This document shows, one piece after another, positions 9,480 through 16,971 of a stretch of 64,000 nucleotides of DNA. This DNA comes from CAWHJN01 sp963829705 (GTDB lineage: Bacteria; Bacteroidota; Rhodothermia; Rhodothermales; BA12). A program made the position numbers and the translations under genes. Where the stretch lies: NCBI GenBank assembly GCA_963829705.1, contig CAWHJN010000002.1, forward strand, positions 62,001-126,000. The letters are read 5' to 3'. The notes under the pieces are model-generated. The model had not been told where the DNA came from. It did not search any database and worked only from the letters and a program-made list of their open reading frames with translations. Position 1 is the stretch's first letter; each line of letters begins with the position of its first letter.

Positions 9480-9595
9480 CGTCCCCCAGCAAGGGTGGAC
9501 GTTTGAGCTTGGCTACAGACGTGCTGCCTGTGCCTGATGATACGCCCTGGCGCATGCAGGAGCGCCTGAGAGGGGTACTCCACGCGCGGCCCTGC

Positions 9596-11599
9596 TCAGC
9601 GCAGCAGGGTTACCTTCACCGTTGCCTGCTGGCTGCCTGACGCAAGGCGCGCAACGTAGAGGCCCGCTGGAAGGCCGAGCGCCTCCGCATCCCATGTCGC
9701 ATGCTGGGGCCCTGGTGGGAGCACCCCGTCGATCAGAGTTGCCACACGACGTCCCAGGAGATCATACACCTGGAGGCGGACGGCGTCCAGGCGGGGTACA
9801 TCGAACGCAAAGGCCGTTCGGTCCGAGAACGGGTTCGGTCCGGCGATGCGCAGCTGAAGGCCGGTGCGCTGCGGCGGAATGGATTCGAGGTCGGTCCCCG
9901 TACCCGAAGGTACGAGCCGCCATACCTTCCCCGTGTTTCCGACCGGTCCCACCGACTGCGTCGTGAGCACATAAACCTCCCCCGCCAGGTCTTGTCCGAA
10001 CGAGAGGACGTAGTGATCGAGCAGCCCGTTCGCGTTCGTGATGTCGAGCGGATTGAAGGGCCAGAGGCCCGACGGCTGGGGCTGTGCGACAAGCACGAGT
10101 CCACCGCTGGCACTGCCGTTACGGCTCCACGCCCCGAAGACGTACTGGCCCGACAGTGAGGGCAGAGCGCTACCCCGATACATGTTGCCGCCCACGACAA
10201 CGAGGCCGACGCCCCCTTCCATTTTTCCGTTGAGAAACTCAACCACCGGGTCAATGAGCGGCGCGCCCGCCTTGGGGTGCCCTGCTCCCACAGCGCCCGG
10301 ACAGGTCTGTGGCACCACGGTAGGATTCGCGGCATCAAAGCAGTGGGTACCCTCCTTGACGTTCCACCCATAGTTACCCCCTGCCGTGACGACGGAGACC
10401 TCCTCGTAGAGTTCTTGTCCAGCATCGCCCACGAGCAGCAGGTGCTCGCCACCGGGGTCGAACGCGAAGCGGTAGGGGTTGCGGAATCCGTAGGCGTACT
10501 GTTCCGCAGCGACGCCCTGCATCCCCACGAACGGGTTGTCATCCGGGATGCCGTAGGCGAGCGAGCCCTCCTGCGTATCCACGTCGATGCGCAGGAGGCT
10601 GCCGAGGAGGTTCTGCTCAACGTCCTGCCCGTTGCCGCCAGCGTTGAATCCGTACCAGTCGGGCACGTGGTGGTCGCCTTCATCGTCCCGGCCGCCGCCA
10701 TCACCGAGCGCGATGTAGAGGTAGCCATCTTCCGGCCCGAACGCGATGGTACCCCCGTTGTGATTCCCCTGGGGCTGGTCGACCTGGAGGAGGATCCGCT
10801 CCGACGTGGGATCGGCTACGCTGGGATCGGTAGCGGAAACGACGAACTCCGAGACATGGCTGGTGTGGTTGAAGCCTGCAGGGCCTCCTGCGCGCAGCGG
10901 GGCGCTGTAGTAGACGAAAAACCGGCCGTTAGAGGCATAGTCCGGGTGAAAGGCAAGCCCCAGCAGGCCACGCTCGTCGTAGCCGGGGTTGAGCCCCACC
11001 ATCCGACCGCCGAGGTCGAGGAACGGCTCCGCCGCGACGCTGCCGTCGGCACCGACTACGTGAATCTGCCCTGTCTGGTCGGCGATGAAGAGCCGTCCCG
11101 TAGCATCCGGCGATGCGACGACCACGATAGGGTGGGCGAGGCCTTCGGCCACGAGCGCCACATCCGCACGGGCGGCGTCCGTCACGTTGATCCGCCACCC
11201 CATGTATTCGTGCGCGGCACACTGGTACCAGAGCAGATCCGGGGCGTTCAGGGGGACGTCGAAGGTGAGCGTTCCGTTGCCCGAGGCGAAGTTGCCTGAC
11301 ACGCCCGTGCTGTATACCCCTTCGCCCGCCCCAACACTGCTCGTCGAGAGGTAGAACGGATGCAGGGCAGGTACCCCGCTCATCCGAAAGGTGTACGTCC
11401 TGCCTCGCACGAGGGTGAGCTCGCGCGCCTCTGCGCCGTCGATGACATACGCCTCGAAAGCTCCCTGTCCGGCGTACGGATGCGCGCTCGACTTTTCAGC
11501 GACAGAGACGGTGAAGGTCTGCTGCGCGTACGCGAATGAGGGCGTCAGCAGCAGGAAGCAGAGCAGCAGGGCGAACGTGATGCAGCGGGCGATGCGCAT
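9596..11599 (-). CDS. secreted cupredoxin-PQQ sugar dehydrogenase with T9SS sorting domain
   Basis: 667 residues from ATG 11599. That start gives a clean signal peptide (CITFALLLCFLLL, cleavage near SFAYAQ); the open frame extends 45 codons further without sense. Residues ~25-140 look like a cupredoxin fold with LWYQCAAHEYMGW as the copper-site-like end. Next comes a six-bladed glucose/sorbosone dehydrogenase (HHIP-like) domain with GNHNGGTIAFG and YIALGDGGG motifs. The last ~85 residues form a type IX sorting domain (NPFSDRTAFAFDVPRLDAV, then LPAGLYVARL). It probably oxidises sugars or aldehydes at the cell surface using PQQ. It is the only minus-strand gene inside the cassette region and shows no clear attC of its own. 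Confidence 0.88.
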   Translation of the reverse strand: MRIARCITFALLLCFLLLTPSFAYAQQTFTVSVAEKSSAHPYAGQGAFEAYVIDGAEARELTLVRGRTYTFRMSGVPALHPFYLSTSSVGAGEGVYSTGVSGNFASGNGTLTFDVPLNAPDLLWYQCAAHEYMGWRINVTDAARADVALVAEGLAHPIVVVASPDATGRLFIADQTGQIHVVGADGSVAAEPFLDLGGRMVGLNPGYDERGLLGLAFHPDYASNGRFFVYYSAPLRAGGPAGFNHTSHVSEFVVSATDPSVADPTSERILLQVDQPQGNHNGGTIAFGPEDGYLYIALGDGGGRDDEGDHHVPDWYGFNAGGNGQDVEQNLLGSLLRIDVDTQEGSLAYGIPDDNPFVGMQGVAAEQYAYGFRNPYRFAFDPGGEHLLLVGDAGQELYEEVSVVTAGGNYGWNVKEGTHCFDAANPTVVPQTCPGAVGAGHPKAGAPLIDPVVEFLNGKMEGGVGLVVVGGNMYRGSALPSLSGQYVFGAWSRNGSASGGLVLVAQPQPSGLWPFNPLDITNANGLLDHYVLSFGQDLAGEVYVLTTQSVGPVGNTGKVWRLVPSGTGTDLESIPPQRTGLQLRIAGPNPFSDRTAFAFDVPRLDAVRLQVYDLLGRRVATLIDGVLPPGPQHATWDAEALGLPAGLYVARLASGSQQATVKVTLLR

Positions 11600-11810
11600 G
11601 GCGAGAAGGGGTATCGTTGTGGGGCAAGCACAAAGCCCGGCGACGCATCCTGGCGGGAAACGGAAAACCCCTTGCAGGGGCCACGGCAGGCCGGCACAGG
11701 GACGTTCGGGGGCCCTCGCCTTCACAGGCCTCACGGCGGTCTGGAAGGGTCACCAGAGTATACCTTTGGCGTTTGAGATGGGATAGACGTGCACGACATT
11801 TTGCCCTTGA

Positions 11811-12266
11811 CGGCGACCGAGAGGGACGCGTAGAAGAAAGCCTCCTGGTGGCGTCCCTGCGCTTCAGGGCCTACATCAGAGCCGCTCTTCCAAGAGGGGG
11901 CCGAGCCTACGGTCGCATCGAGCGCAAGTACTTGAGCGGCGCGACGACCGCACCGCGGTTGTAGCGCTGGAGCCGGGCCAGTTTTACCACCTCGACCTGC
12001 AAGCGGGGGCGGTCCTCGGCGCTATCGCGCAGGGGTACGCGCCCTTCGAGTATTACGTCACACCTGATAGCCGCTACACCGAATCCGGAAGCGCCGTACT
12101 CCGACTGAGCCGCGAGGAGGTTCGATTCCTGCATCAGTCGTTGAACGAGATTCTTCACGGCGTCGGCTTCACTGATGGCGAGCCATCCACTCGGCTTGGT
12201 GCGAAGAGGAGTGAATGCGAATCGTTGAAGCAAGAGCTCCGTCTCGCGCTCGACGAGATCGAGTAG
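11811..12266 (+). CDS. conserved hypothetical protein without an ATG start
   Basis: An open plus-strand frame ending TAG 12264-12266. From about 11950 it reads as a natural protein (ALEPGQFYHLDLQAGAVLGA, then SREEVRFLHQSLNEILHGVG and TRLGAKRSECESL). The pattern EE..L...LNE..HG.......TRLGA..E recurs in small conserved bacterial proteins of unknown function that I cannot name. No ATG, GTG or TTG lies at a sensible position between the stop at 11808-11810 and 11950, so the 5' end is missing or frameshifted. An attC-like site starts 18 bp after the stop. The minus-strand frame across it (11907-12233) is a shadow. Confidence 0.55.
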   Translation, partial: RRPRGTRRRKPPGGVPALQGLHQSRSSKRGPSLRSHRAQVLERRDDRTAVVALEPGQFYHLDLQAGAVLGAIAQGYAPFEYYVTPDSRYTESGSAVLRLSREEVRFLHQSLNEILHGVGFTDGEPSTRLGAKRSECESLKQELRLALDEIE

Positions 12267-12283
12267 GGCACGTCTGCGTGCCG

Positions 12284-12404
12284 CAGAAACCCTTCAGGCT
12301 GGCCGACGCCGGGCGCGGCCTGTGTTGCCCATGCGATCTGCGGCGTCTACTTTGCTTGTATGACCTTCACGGCTGCCCGTCGCGGCAGCGCTTCGCCGTT
12401 AGGC
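12284..12404 (+). other. attC-like cassette recombination site D
   Basis: 121 bp, from the weak core CAGAAAC to a consensus GTTAGGC at 12398-12404. Inner blocks CTGGCCGACGCCGGG, TGCGGCGTCTACTTTGC and CTTCACGGCTGCCCGTCGCG are shared almost base for base with the site at 7255-7369. The similarity shows one family of homologous attC sites in this genome. Confidence 0.75.
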
Positions 12405-12432
12405 CGCCCCATCAGGCATCGCTGCCCTTCCC

Positions 12433-13059
12433 ATGTGGTACGACCTCTTCGCACTCTTCTACGACCGCGCCCTCGAAGACCTGTACGCTCCGTTCCGCCC
12501 CGCCGCCGTTGAGGCACTTCGCCTCGCCGACGGTGCGCGCGTCCTCGACCTCCCTTGCGGGACGGGGCAGAGCTTCGACGCCCTCGTGACGGCGGCCGGG
12601 CCGACCGGCTCCGTGCTCGGTGTGGACCAATCGGGGGGGATGCTCCGCAAGGCTCGGCGTCGAGTGAGCCGCGCGGGGTGGGACAACGTCACGCTCAGCC
12701 AAGCCTCGGTGGCCAACGTGGACGCAAATCTGCTCACCGATGCGCTCGGCGAACCAGCGGTAGACGGCGTGCTGTGTGCGCTGGGCCTGACGGCGCTCCT
12801 GGAGTGGGAGGCGGCGTTTGAGCGGCTGTTCTCGCTTGTCCGCCCCGGCGGGCGGTTCGTGCTCTTCGACGCCTACGCGCCGGAGAGGACGCGGGAGGCG
12901 CGGTCGGTCGAACTGGTGGCGCGGGCCGACCTTTCGCGCGAGGCGTGGCGTCCGCTGGCGGCCCGGTGCCCTGATTTTGAGCGGGAGGTGCTCCCGGCCG
13001 ACGTGAAGAAGTTCGGGGGGGAGTTGTACGTGGCGTCGGGCACCAAGGGGTCGGCCTAA
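12433..13059 (+). CDS. class I SAM-dependent methyltransferase
   Basis: 208 residues. Motif I VLDLPCGTGQ (residues ~37-46) binds S-adenosylmethionine, VLGVDQSGGML is motif II, and LVRPGGRFVLFD is motif III. The overall length fits a stand-alone Rossmann methyltransferase close to the UbiE/Methyltransf_11 group. The substrate cannot be inferred. Its TAA stop (13057-13059) lies in the GCCTAAC core of the next site, so the gene and its attC form a single cassette. Confidence 0.88.
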   Translation: MWYDLFALFYDRALEDLYAPFRPAAVEALRLADGARVLDLPCGTGQSFDALVTAAGPTGSVLGVDQSGGMLRKARRRVSRAGWDNVTLSQASVANVDANLLTDALGEPAVDGVLCALGLTALLEWEAAFERLFSLVRPGGRFVLFDAYAPERTREARSVELVARADLSREAWRPLAARCPDFEREVLPADVKKFGGELYVASGTKGSA

Positions 13060-13183
13060 CCGCGACCGCACGCCGACGAACGGCGCGATCGTGTCTGCGC
13101 TGTCCGATCGGTGGCGTATCCTGTGCTCTGAACCACCGCGAGCAGTCGTCGCCCTGCGCGGGTAAACTGCAAACTTGTCATGC
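13054..13183 (+). other. attC-like site E (diverged)
   Basis: Begins with a perfect GCCTAAC core overlapping the methyltransferase stop and ends in GTCATGC, the same non-consensus core as the site at 14765-14881. The middle is palindromic but unrelated to the 7255/12284 family. The right-hand limit is uncertain. Confidence 0.5.
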
Positions 13184-13614
13184 GCCCCGAGAAGCAGGCC
13201 CTCATGCGCACCTCCACCTGGTACTCCCGCTTTGCCAGAACCGCCGCCCACATTTGCGGGCGTCCGCGCGTTTTCACCCTCGCCGTCGCAGTCATCGGCG
13301 CCTGGCTTGTAACCGGGCCCCTGTTCGGGTTCAGCGATACCTGGCAACTCGTCATCAATACGGGGACGACGATCATCACGTTCTTGATGGTGTTCCTCAT
13401 TCAGAACACGCAGAATCGAGATACAGAGGCGATTCAAGTCAAGCTTGACGAACTCATTCGAGCCACGAAGGGCGCGCACAACTCGCTCCTTGATCTGGAA
13501 GAACTTGAGGAGGAAACCCTCGACGCGTTTAAGACCAAATATCAAGATTTGGCCGCTGCTGCGCGTGCTGAACTCGACATTGGCAACCAAGACACAGGAA
13601 CACCGGAGCCATGA
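13180..13614 (+). CDS. low-affinity iron permease-family protein
   Basis: 144 residues from ATG 13180 (ATG 13204 is an equally good start). Two membrane segments: one around VFTLAVAVIGAWLVTGPL and one in the hallmark GFSDTWQLVINTGTTIITFL followed by MVFLIQNTQNRDTEAIQVKL. This second region is diagnostic of the PF04120 family, named after fungal Fet4 but of unproven function in bacteria. The C-terminal LDLEELEEETLDAF helix is cytoplasmic. Such genes are common in environmental cassettes. Confidence 0.88.
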   Translation: MRPEKQALMRTSTWYSRFARTAAHICGRPRVFTLAVAVIGAWLVTGPLFGFSDTWQLVINTGTTIITFLMVFLIQNTQNRDTEAIQVKLDELIRATKGAHNSLLDLEELEEETLDAFKTKYQDLAAAARAELDIGNQDTGTPEP

Positions 13615-13626
13615 CCGAGCGCCGGC

Positions 13627-13739
13627 TGCTAACCCTGCACGGCTGGCCGACGCCGGGCGTTGCCTTCCCCGCGTGCGGCGTCTACTTTGTCACATGCATC
13701 TTCACCGCTGCCTGTCGCGGCGGCGCTTCTCCGTCAGGC
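13627..13739 (+). other. attC-like cassette recombination site F
   Basis: 113 bp from TGCTAAC to GTCAGGC. It shares the CCCTGCACGGCTGGCCGACG, TGCGGCGTCTACTTTG and CTGTCGCGGC blocks with the sites at 7255 and 12284. Its final core differs from GTTAGGC by one base. Confidence 0.72.
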
Positions 13740-13762
13740 GTCTTTCACCTACCAAACCCGCC

Positions 13763-14251
13763 ATGCTTGCGAACCGCTGGCCGCTGATAGCCACCCTCTG
13801 CCTCGTCGCGCTCACGGCGGGAGCCCCGAGCGCCTTCGCGCAGACGGCGGACGGGAATGCCGGAGAACTCGAACGGATGCTGGTCGAACTGAACGAGCGG
13901 ATCCTCGTCGAGTACGTTCTCCACAACAACCCCGTCCCGCTGGAGGAGGCAGCCCGGAGCGACTTTTTCCTCGTCGGTCCGGCGGGGGTCGAGTCCCGCG
14001 AGCGGGTCGTCGCAACAGTAGGGAACCTCGACGCCGACTCGGTTAGCGTCGAGAACACCGAGGTTCGGCTCTACGGGTCTCCGTCCGCATCGGCCGCCGT
14101 GCTGGCCGGTACGCTCCGGTCTGAAGGGCGCCTCGGGGGCCGGCCGATGCCGGTGCTGAGCTACCTCAGCGTCTACGTCCGCGAGGCGGGGGGGTGGCGG
14201 CTGGCGGCCCGGTCGTTGACGCCGCTCATGGTCGGGCCGCCGGGCCGATAG
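13763..14251 (+). CDS. secreted NTF2/DUF4440-like protein
   Basis: 162 residues from ATG 13763, chosen for its signal peptide (LIATLCLVALTAGAPSAFAQ). The mature part has the NTF2/SnoaL-like layout: an N-terminal amphipathic helix (LERMLVELNERILVEYVLHN), a central hydrophobic cone region and the VLSYLSVYVREAGGWRLAAR closing strands, which fit DUF4440. These folds bind small hydrophobic ligands or act as enzymes; no catalytic residues can be assigned. It lies between sites F and G. Confidence 0.75.
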   Translation: MLANRWPLIATLCLVALTAGAPSAFAQTADGNAGELERMLVELNERILVEYVLHNNPVPLEEAARSDFFLVGPAGVESRERVVATVGNLDADSVSVENTEVRLYGSPSASAAVLAGTLRSEGRLGGRPMPVLSYLSVYVREAGGWRLAARSLTPLMVGPPGR

Positions 14252-14368
14252 CGCCTGATACGCCACTCCACCTGACGGTCCGCGGCGCGACCCGCAGGGG
14301 ATTGCCAACACGTTATTCCGCTTGTGGCACGAGCAGTGCCTGCTCACCAACCTCGCCCTTCTAACGCT
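14252..14368 (+). other. intergenic segment, possible eroded attC
   Basis: 117 bp, the length of the other sites, starting near GCCTGAT and ending before ATG 14369 with CTAACGCT. It has short inverted arms (GGCACGAGCAGTGCC) but no consensus core pair. Its place between two short plus-strand genes is the main reason to suspect a decayed recombination site. Confidence 0.25.
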
Positions 14369-14770
14369 ATGTCTGACGCTGAAGCCGCGCTGCGCGCGAC
14401 GGCCCTCGGGGCCTCTCTAACAGTGGGAGACCTCCGAGAAAGCGTGGCTTGGTACCGCGACGTAGTCGGGTTCACAATCGACCGAGAGCACGAACGCGAG
14501 GGGTCTCTCTTTGCGGTGTCGCTACGGGCAGGGGACGTCCGGCTACTCCTGACCCAGGACGATGGGGCCAGAGGCTCAGACCGGGACAAGGGCGAGGGGA
14601 TCTCGCTCCAACTCACCACGGACCGGGACGCGATCGACGAGGTCGCCGGGCGGATCAAGGGTGCCGGGGGCGTGCTGGAGACGGAGCCGACGGATACGCC
14701 GTGGGGGGCCCGTGTTGTCCGGTTCCGGGACCCGGACGGGTTCAAACTCGTCGTCTCTTCGGCGGGCTAA
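14369..14770 (+). CDS. VOC (glyoxalase/bleomycin-resistance) family protein
   Basis: 133 residues from ATG 14369. Two beta-alpha-beta-beta-beta modules are clear: SLTVGDLRESVAWYRDVVGF in the first half and TPWGARVVRFRDPDGFKLVV in the second. This group includes EhpR-like resistance proteins and metal-dependent lyases; the metal ligands cannot be assigned safely. The TAA stop overlaps the GGCTAAG core of the next site. Confidence 0.85.
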   Translation: MSDAEAALRATALGASLTVGDLRESVAWYRDVVGFTIDREHEREGSLFAVSLRAGDVRLLLTQDDGARGSDRDKGEGISLQLTTDRDAIDEVAGRIKGAGGVLETEPTDTPWGARVVRFRDPDGFKLVVSSAG

Positions 14771-14881
14771 GCCGCCGCACGCGTCGGGCGTCACGGTCTT
14801 ATCCACCCGCTCGTCAGGCGCCTACTCTGCCGCCTTCAACGGCTGCGTGGGCCGGCGCGGGTGAGTGCTCACCTGTCATGC
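14765..14881 (+). other. attC-like site G (diverged)
   Basis: 117 bp from GGCTAAG to GTCATGC. The right half (GGCGCCTACTCTGC and CTTCAACGGCTGCG) is a diverged version of the GGCGTCTACTTTGC and CTTCACGGCTGCC blocks of sites A and D. It also shares the end core GTCATGC with site E. Confidence 0.5.
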
Positions 14882-14899
14882 TGCCCATCATGACCGACG

Positions 14900-15204
14900 A
14901 TGTCCAGGGAAGAAGATCGCATTCGGCCGCTTTATGCTGCCTTCAACGCACGCCAGATTGATGCCGTGCTCTCGGCCATGCACCCGGCCACGCCGGAGTT
15001 CGCGAATATTGGAGCCGGCCATGGCGTCTGATTGATCCCTCTGCCGAACCGTTTCGTATTCAACGGACAGACGAACGCCACATCGAAGTAGAGGTCCACC
15101 CGGTAGCCCAGGATCTCAGTGGAGTGGTTCTCGTGGATCAGACGGTGCGCCACGTGTACGAGTTGGCGCATGGTCTTATTCGTCGCATGGAGATCAATCC
15201 TTGA
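14900..15204 (+). pseudogene. SnoaL/NTF2-like protein, broken
   Basis: Starting at ATG 14900 the first 36 codons read REEDRIRPLYAAFNARQIDA and then VLSAMHP, a typical SnoaL-like beginning. After about 15010 the sense passes to another frame: RPWRLIDPSAEPFRIQRTDE, then RHIEVEVHPVAQDLSG, VLVDQTVRHVYELAHGLIRR and a stop at 15202-15204. Part of the central domain is missing. It is an eroded cassette gene between site G and the weak site at 15224. Confidence 0.65.
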
Positions 15205-15223
15205 TGGGCCCGAAGAGGCGGCA

Positions 15224-15320
15224 TCACAACACGTTCGAGCGGACGCACCACCGGGCGACGTTTCCGCACCCGGGCGCGTCATTCTCGCCCGGCGTCGCGC
15301 GGTAGAGCCTGACCGTAGGC
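15224..15320 (+). other. weak attC-like site I
   Basis: Begins TCACAAC followed by ACGTTCGAGCGGAC, a common attC left arm, 20 bp after the SnoaL remnant. It ends at CGTAGGC, which is GTTAGGC with one base lost. The right arm does not pair well, so the site is probably inactive. Confidence 0.4.
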
Positions 15321-15377
15321 CGCCAATTCGCGTAGGTCGAGGGGTGACACACGGCTGGCGTTCACGCTTGCTTCATT

Positions 15378-15415
15378 GAGAGAGATCGGCAGAAATCCTT
15401 CCGCCGATCTCTCTC
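15378..15415. repeat. perfect 13-bp inverted repeat
   Basis: GAGAGAGATCGGC and GCCGATCTCTCTC flank a 12-nt loop, 24 bp before the VOC start at 15439. There is no T-tract, so it is not a standard terminator on either strand. A 5'-leader hairpin or a protein-binding site for the VOC cassette is possible. Confidence 0.6.
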
Positions 15416-15438
15416 ACCTACCACTCGAGGCACCAGAG

Positions 15439-15912
15439 ATGGAAGTCAAGCACACCCAGACCGCTCAGGAAAACTCCATGAGCAAGCAAGTATTCATCAA
15501 CCTCCCGGTCGCTGATCTCCCGAAGTCGTTGACCTTCTTCGAAGCACTCGGCTTCTCGCGCAACCCGCAGTTCTCCGACGACACCGGCGCGTGCGTTGTC
15601 GTCAGCGACACGATCTTCGTCATGCTAACCACGCACGCGAGATTTCGCGACTTCACGCCCAAAGCCATCTGCGACACGAGCCAGGCGGTCGAGGTTTTGC
15701 TCAACCTCCGTTGTGAAAGCCAGCAGGAGGTCGATACGCTCGTTGCCAGAGCGCTCGCCGCGGGTGGCACGACGTACGACGAGCCGGAAGACCACGGCTT
15801 CATGTATTCGCACAGCTTTGTGGACCCGGATGGCCATGGGTGGGGACTCTTCCATATCAGCGCTATGCCGACTGAGCCAGGTAAGCCGGCAGACAACGTT
15901 GAGGCCGCCTAA
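15439..15912 (+). CDS. VOC-family protein (PhnB/glyoxalase-like)
   Basis: 157 residues from ATG 15439. The domain itself begins at the second ATG (15478, MSKQVFINLPVADLPKSLTF), so that 144-residue start is equally likely. KSLTFFEALGFSRNPQFSDD in the first module and MYSHSFVDPDGHGWGLFHIS in the second are typical of lactoylglutathione lyase-like proteins of environmental cassettes. Function is unknown beyond the fold. The TAA stop (15910-15912) lies in the GCCTAAC core of site H. Confidence 0.88.
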   Translation: MEVKHTQTAQENSMSKQVFINLPVADLPKSLTFFEALGFSRNPQFSDDTGACVVVSDTIFVMLTTHARFRDFTPKAICDTSQAVEVLLNLRCESQQEVDTLVARALAAGGTTYDEPEDHGFMYSHSFVDPDGHGWGLFHISAMPTEPGKPADNVEAA

Positions 15913-16004
15913 CCCTGCACTAAGCGGGCCCGTCGCCCAACGATGGGTCCGCTTGCCCTCATCATGGTTGCCCAGCGCTGGGCCGCTCAACTTCGCCGTT
16001 ACAC
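15907..16004 (+). other. attC-like cassette recombination site H
   Basis: 98 bp from GCCTAAC, overlapping the VOC stop, to GTTACAC. The left arm (CTAAGCGGGCC) pairs imperfectly with the right arm (GGGCCGCTCAACTT), and an inner hairpin lies around 15926-15952 (AAGCGGGCCC/GGGTCCGCTT). It is a different sequence family from sites A, D and F, as is usual for cassettes of varied origin. Confidence 0.7.
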
Positions 16005-16016
16005 CCTCCGCCTTAC

Positions 16017-16574
16017 ATGGGACTCTTGACCTTCAGCCTCAACCTCACCCTCGACGGCTGCGTCGACCACCGGGAGGGCATCGCCGACGAGGAGACACAC
16101 GCCTTCTTCACCCACCTCATGGACCAGAGCGGGGCGATGCTCTGGGGCCGCCTCACCTACGAGATGATGGAGCGCTACTGGCCGGCCGTCGCCCGCGGCG
16201 ACGAGGAGGCGCCGCCAGCGATGCGCGAGTGGGCGATGAAGCTCGAAGCCAAGCCAAAGTACGTGGTGTCGTCGACGCGAAAGCACTTTCCCTGGACCAA
16301 CAGCCACCGCATCGCAGGCGACCTGCGCGCGGGTGTGCAGAAGCTCAAGGATGCGACCCCGGCCGGCGTGCTCCTCGGTAGCGGCACGCTCGCGGCCGAA
16401 CTGGACCGGCTGGAGCTCATCGACGAGTACCGGTTTCTCGTCCACCCCCGCATCGCTGGCCACGGCCCGACGCTCTACCAGAGTGGTTTGCCGAGCACGC
16501 GCCGGCTCGAACGGGTCTCAGCGACGCCGCTCAGCAGCGGCGCGCTCGCCCTGCACTACCGACCCGCGCGCTGA
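16017..16574 (+). CDS. dihydrofolate reductase/RibD C-terminal-domain protein
   Basis: 185 residues. Recognised by the RibD_C pattern: FSLNLTLDGCVDH at the N terminus, SGAMLWGRLTYEMMERYWP, KYVVSSTRKHFPW, VLLGSGTLAAELDRLELIDE and YRFLVHPRIAGHGPTLY. These stand-alone proteins bind NADPH in a DHFR-like fold, and their substrates are mostly unknown. It is the last good gene of the array; no attC can be recognised after its stop. Confidence 0.88.
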   Translation: MGLLTFSLNLTLDGCVDHREGIADEETHAFFTHLMDQSGAMLWGRLTYEMMERYWPAVARGDEEAPPAMREWAMKLEAKPKYVVSSTRKHFPWTNSHRIAGDLRAGVQKLKDATPAGVLLGSGTLAAELDRLELIDEYRFLVHPRIAGHGPTLYQSGLPSTRRLERVSATPLSSGALALHYRPAR

Positions 16575-16722
16575 CGCTAGAGCAGCCCCATCGTGCCAGG
16601 CGTGCGGGCCCGGGCGTTGACGAGAGCCTGCTCGCCTGCACCACGGCCTCCTCGCTGCACGAAGTCATCCTGAACATAACCTGCTGATTGAGCATGACCG
16701 GCTGAGGGAGACGATGCCGGGG

Positions 16723-16971
16723 TCAGCGGCGTGCCCGTCCGCTGCCGTGTCCGTACGGCTCTGCATAGCCAGCCGTGGCGTAGCGCGCCCACGCCCGGTA
16801 GCACGCCGGGCACGACGGACGCTCGGGCTCGAAGGCACTCGCTTCCCCACAGCCAATGCAACTGCCCTCCTCCCCTTCAGCGCCGACGACCTGGCTGACC
16901 ACCCGAGCGACCGCGCCGGCCAGACGCTTCATGCGCCCAGGAGCACGCAACGGCTCGGCGGCTCGCAGCAT
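16723..16971 (-). pseudogene. zinc-ribbon domain fragment
   Basis: An 82-codon minus-strand frame whose middle reads CIGCGEASAF, PERPSCPACYRAWARYAT and YAEPYGHGSG. It matches the treble-cysteine tail (CxRCG..P..P.C..CY..WA.Y....Y.E.YCH.CG) that ends certain phospholipase D-like and related proteins. The second metal pair is changed (YGHGSG for YCHxCG) and no catalytic domain lies upstream, so it is a decayed remnant. Confidence 0.5.

Noticed and set aside
11907..12233. 108-codon minus-strand open frame
   Set aside because: The plus-strand frame over the same bases gives a much more natural protein with a family-like motif and is followed by an attC, so the minus-strand frame is a shadow.
7255..16004. 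CRISPR array
   Set aside because: Palindromic repeats recur, but they are 60-130 bp long, 0.4-5 kb apart and separated by genes; no cas genes are present.
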